Of a stretch of DNA of 7,338 bases, positions 5,075 to 7,338 are shown piece after piece. The notes under the pieces were generated by a model. The model worked only from the letters and a program-made list of their open reading frames with translations, had not been told where the DNA came from and did not search any database. Position numbers and translations under genes: made by a program. The stretch is from an uncultured Ruminococcus sp. (lineage in GTDB: Bacteria > Bacillota > Clostridia > Oscillospirales > Ruminococcaceae), in assembly GCA_937907215.1 (NCBI GenBank), contig CALESG010000005.1, positions 1 to 7,338 on the forward strand, given 5' to 3'. Position 1 is the first letter of the stretch. Each line of letters begins with the position of its first letter.

Positions 5075-7338
5075 TCACATCCTCCATTCTGTAGTATTTT
5101 CGAGTTTTGTTTTCAATGGCGGCATAAATATCTTTTCTGGCATTGGTCTCCCTTCATTTATGGCTATGATCGTATCAACAACAAATTTCAATTGCGTAGC
5201 ATTTGGATCAACGTTCTTCTGCGCTTGCTTTTGTGCTTCATTATCCTTTTGTGAACGATAAAACTTGTCATCAAATTTTCCACTGTTAGGAACATATGTA
5301 ATATTAACAGGGCTTTCAATGCTTAAGTTTTGATTTGCACCAGTATAAGCTGATTGGAAATATTCAAATCTTGATCCCGTGCCAACAAGCAGATATGCAC
5401 GTCCGTTTAGAGGCATAGTTGGCGCAGCTGCAACCGGACTGTCAATCATTTCCTTAGAAGCTTGTTTTGTAGCTACCTTCAAGCATATTCTTGCTTTTGA
5501 ATTAACACGAATATCATCCGTAATAGCACCCTCAATATTCTGAGAAACAAGAATAATATGAAAGCCAAGTGTTCTTCCTACACGAGCAATGGTTGTGATC
5601 TCAGCAATAAAATCTACATCATTGCTCTCATTAGAAAATCTCTTTAATTCTGTAAACTCATCGACAACAAGAACAAGATGCGAAAGATGTTTAATTCTTT
5701 CGATTCCCTTTTCTTTCAAGACTTCGATTTGCTTTTCATTGAGTTTTCCGATTTTTTCTAAAATAACTTGTATGCTTTCAGAATATTCAGATTCCTCTAT
5801 TGCAATCTGATTTGACTTCAATTCCTTATAAATAGTATGTGCCTGTTGTAATGACAAATTTTCTTCCTTATTTATAAGGTGATCAATTTCAACCATAATT
5901 CTTCTTGCACGAATATATGCATCTGCTGTATCAACGCCAAATTCCTGAAGAAGCAGCTTTCTCTTTTTGATTTCGGCATTTAATGTTTCAAGAAATCTCT
6001 TCAACATATAAGCCGAAGATATTCCTTCACTTTCACCAGCCGTATCAGTTACAACACCTACACAATGGGGTAAATCACCTAATCGATCTGAAAATCCTCC
6101 GCCTTTCATATCTACAAGCATTAAATTCAGATCCATTGGAGAGAATTTCATACAAAGTCCTATTAAATATGTAATGATCGTTTCAGATTTACCCGAGCCT
6201 GTTGTTCCTGCAACAAGCATATGAGGACCATCGGCTTTCTCATATAAGTCAAGATGCATATTACCATGTTCGTTTGCACCAATATTAACACGAAGATTTC
6301 TGGTTACATCATATTCTTCTTTTGTACTTGACCAACATTTCAGTATTCTATTGGCTATATTTGTTGTGACTAATAAGTTAGAAGAACTACTGTTTTTGAA
6401 TTTTGTATCTTCACTTGAAATATTATGTAACTTAAAAAGAGTTACCATACTTGGAACTTGTCCATTTTCTGCAATACGAGTATAATAAATAGCGCTCAGC
6501 CTTTTATAAGCAAGCTCATACTGCTCTTTATATTCACCGGCTTTAAAGATAAAATCATTCCAAAAATTAGGATATTTCTTTGTTTCCGTAACAGTTGCAA
6601 GAATATTTTCACGTGTCATCACACTATATCTTGGAACAACATAACCATACCCGGTATTGTTATTACTGATATTCAAATAAATGATATCGCCACAATAACG
6701 AGGAAGCTTATCTTTGTCATCCCGGCAAAACAAAAATGTCAATCCTAACTTATTTTGATAATCCTCCCCTTCTTTTGGTGCTTCTGGAAGATATTTTGAA
6801 AAGCCCGTAGACTTTATCCCATAATCACCAAAAATAATACAAACAATTTGTGTGAGTTTTTCAGAAACAGAATCATTTTCTTCATCAGACAGTTTTTCTT
6901 TTGCCCTTTGATTCATAATGTTCAGAAGCTGTCCATACACTTCACCGGCACTTTCTTGATTGAAAACGAATTGAGAAGTATTTTCAAGCAGTTCATTGCA
7001 ATGCGGAAGAAATTTATATTCTTTCACTCTTTCTTCCTGTTCCTCGATACTTAATTCATCCTCAAAGAAGAACACAAATTGAATATCCTCCGGAGAATGA
7101 TAATAAGCAAGATCTAGTATCGTGTGTTTGATAAAATCGTGTGCATACAGATTATCATCAGAAATGATACCTACAGCACCTGCATTTCTGATATCAAGCA
7201 TATAAGGTGCTTTTACTCCAGCACTTCCCCAAGTTTTTCCATCTAAAAACCGAAAATATTCTGTTGAAAAATGATATGATAATTCAGAAAGCAAAAACAT
7301 ATTTTCAGACATTCTTCCGCTTTTTATCAGTTCTTGTT
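5075..7338 (-). CDS. essC: EssC-type T7SS ATPase, first half (pre-ATPase region + D1 FtsK/SpoIIIE domain), partial at N-terminus
   Basis: This is the motor ATPase of a type VII secretion system, expected at the inner face of the membrane. Numbering here is from the ATG at 7312. Residues 35-230 form the EssC pre-ATPase region, including a FLPHC segment that matches the family's WLPH. D1 spans about 340-660: the approach LDLYEKADGPHMLVAGTTG, Walker A GTTGSGKS (369-376, K375), VDMKGGG (400-406), Walker B LVLVVDE (546-552), conserved arginines R577 and R580, and GRAYLLVG (637-644). The chain ends in the family's D1-D2 linker (MPPLKTK) and stops there, with D2 and D3 encoded by the next gene. The frame is open to the window edge, and the ATG at 7312 has only a badly spaced GGAAG. 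No membrane helix is seen yet, so the true start and the FHA/TM part probably lie outside. An alternative is a start at 7312, because TGATAA in another frame at 7324-7329 could end an upstream gene. A helical insertion of about 70 residues (466-540) separates Walker A from Walker B. Family assignment is secure; completeness is not. Confidence 0.9.
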   Translation of the reverse strand, partial: QELIKSGRMSENMFLLSELSYHFSTEYFRFLDGKTWGSAGVKAPYMLDIRNAGAVGIISDDNLYAHDFIKHTILDLAYYHSPEDIQFVFFFEDELSIEEQEERVKEYKFLPHCNELLENTSQFVFNQESAGEVYGQLLNIMNQRAKEKLSDEENDSVSEKLTQIVCIIFGDYGIKSTGFSKYLPEAPKEGEDYQNKLGLTFLFCRDDKDKLPRYCGDIIYLNISNNNTGYGYVVPRYSVMTRENILATVTETKKYPNFWNDFIFKAGEYKEQYELAYKRLSAIYYTRIAENGQVPSMVTLFKLHNISSEDTKFKNSSSSNLLVTTNIANRILKCWSSTKEEYDVTRNLRVNIGANEHGNMHLDLYEKADGPHMLVAGTTGSGKSETIITYLIGLCMKFSPMDLNLMLVDMKGGGFSDRLGDLPHCVGVVTDTAGESEGISSAYMLKRFLETLNAEIKKRKLLLQEFGVDTADAYIRARRIMVEIDHLINKEENLSLQQAHTIYKELKSNQIAIEESEYSESIQVILEKIGKLNEKQIEVLKEKGIERIKHLSHLVLVVDEFTELKRFSNESNDVDFIAEITTIARVGRTLGFHIILVSQNIEGAITDDIRVNSKARICLKVATKQASKEMIDSPVAAAPTMPLNGRAYLLVGTGSRFEYFQSAYTGANQNLSIESPVNITYVPNSGKFDDKFYRSQKDNEAQKQAQKNVDPNATQLKFVVDTIIAINEGRPMPEKIFMPPLKTKLENTTEWRM
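5081..5085 (-). promoter_or_regulatory. Ribosome binding site for the D2-D3 half, inside the end of the D1 half
   Basis: GGAGG lies within the last codons (W-R-M) of the D1-half gene. It sits 7 bases before the TTG at 5073, and the D1-half stop (5075-5077) falls in the spacer. The near-ideal spacing supports TTG as the start, implies translational coupling of the two halves, and argues against the split being a simple sequencing error. Confidence 0.7.

Noticed and set aside
5060..5100. Split EssC as a sequencing frameshift or pseudogene
   Set aside because: The break falls exactly at a domain boundary and the second gene has a well-spaced GGAGG and a start codon. Reads would still be needed to exclude it fully.
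5045..5261. Two overlapping plus-strand frames across the EssC junction
   Set aside because: They lie antisense to well-supported ATPase domains, lack ribosome sites and have Phe/Cys/Ser-rich low-complexity products typical of antisense reading.
6458..6748. Plus-strand frame of 96 codons
   Set aside because: It is antisense to the conserved pre-ATPase region of the EssC first half, with no start signal and no recognisable domain.
5589..7054. Further plus-strand frames at 5589-5810, 5983-6174 and 6848-7054
   Set aside because: All are opposite the D1 coding sequence with no ribosome site, so they are reverse-strand shadows of the real gene.
1..7338. Promoters, terminators, tRNA, CRISPR, insertion sequences or attachment sites
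   Set aside because: Gaps between genes are at most about 18 bases, no T-run hairpins or repeat arrays were seen, and no RNA gene signature was found by reading both strands.

Overview
The window is one compact, minus-strand operon segment from a low-GC Gram-positive bacterium. The DNA is clearly AT-rich, Shine-Dalgarno sites are strong GGAGG-type, TTG starts are used, and the family content is that of a Firmicutes (T7SSb-like) type VII secretion locus. The protein style suggests a gut or rumen clostridium (Lachnospiraceae/Ruminococcaceae-like), but that placement is an impression and not a measured result.

In transcription order (right to left) the genes are as follows. (1) The C-terminal part of an EssC-type membrane ATPase carrying the pre-ATPase region and a complete first FtsK/SpoIIIE domain (D1), running off the right edge. 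(2) A separate 608-residue protein carrying the second and third ATPase domains (D2, D3). (3) One 108-residue WXG100 (Esx-type) protein with both a WxG turn and a C-terminal YxxxD motif. (4) A 58-residue charged ORF between the WXG100 gene and the kinase gene, easily overlooked. (5) A 643-residue transmembrane Ser/Thr protein kinase with all catalytic residues and a helical domain predicted outside the cell. (6) A 120-residue protein with two membrane helices. (7) A polytopic membrane protein running off the left edge. Gaps between genes are 1 to about 18 bases or short overlaps. No internal promoter, terminator, RNA gene, repeat, mobile element or CRISPR array is visible, so the whole window reads as part of one polycistronic transcript.

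How the parts probably work together: the two-piece ATPase would power export of the WXG100 protein and any co-secreted substrates. D1 is the likely catalytic motor, and D2/D3 the regulatory and substrate-docking modules. The kinase has the same layout as the EssB/YukC pseudokinase (cytoplasmic kinase fold, one membrane helix, helical outer domain) but keeps an intact active site, so it may be a catalytic version of, or a replacement for, that component. The two membrane proteins at the end are of unknown function and could be machine parts or immunity-type proteins. No toxin, EsaA, EssA, YukD or FHA gene lies in the window.

The most unusual points are the EssC chain divided exactly at the D1-D2 linker (as in mycobacterial EccCa1/EccCb1), the apparently active kinase in place of a pseudokinase, the hidden 58-residue ORF, and a roughly 70-residue helical insertion inside D1.
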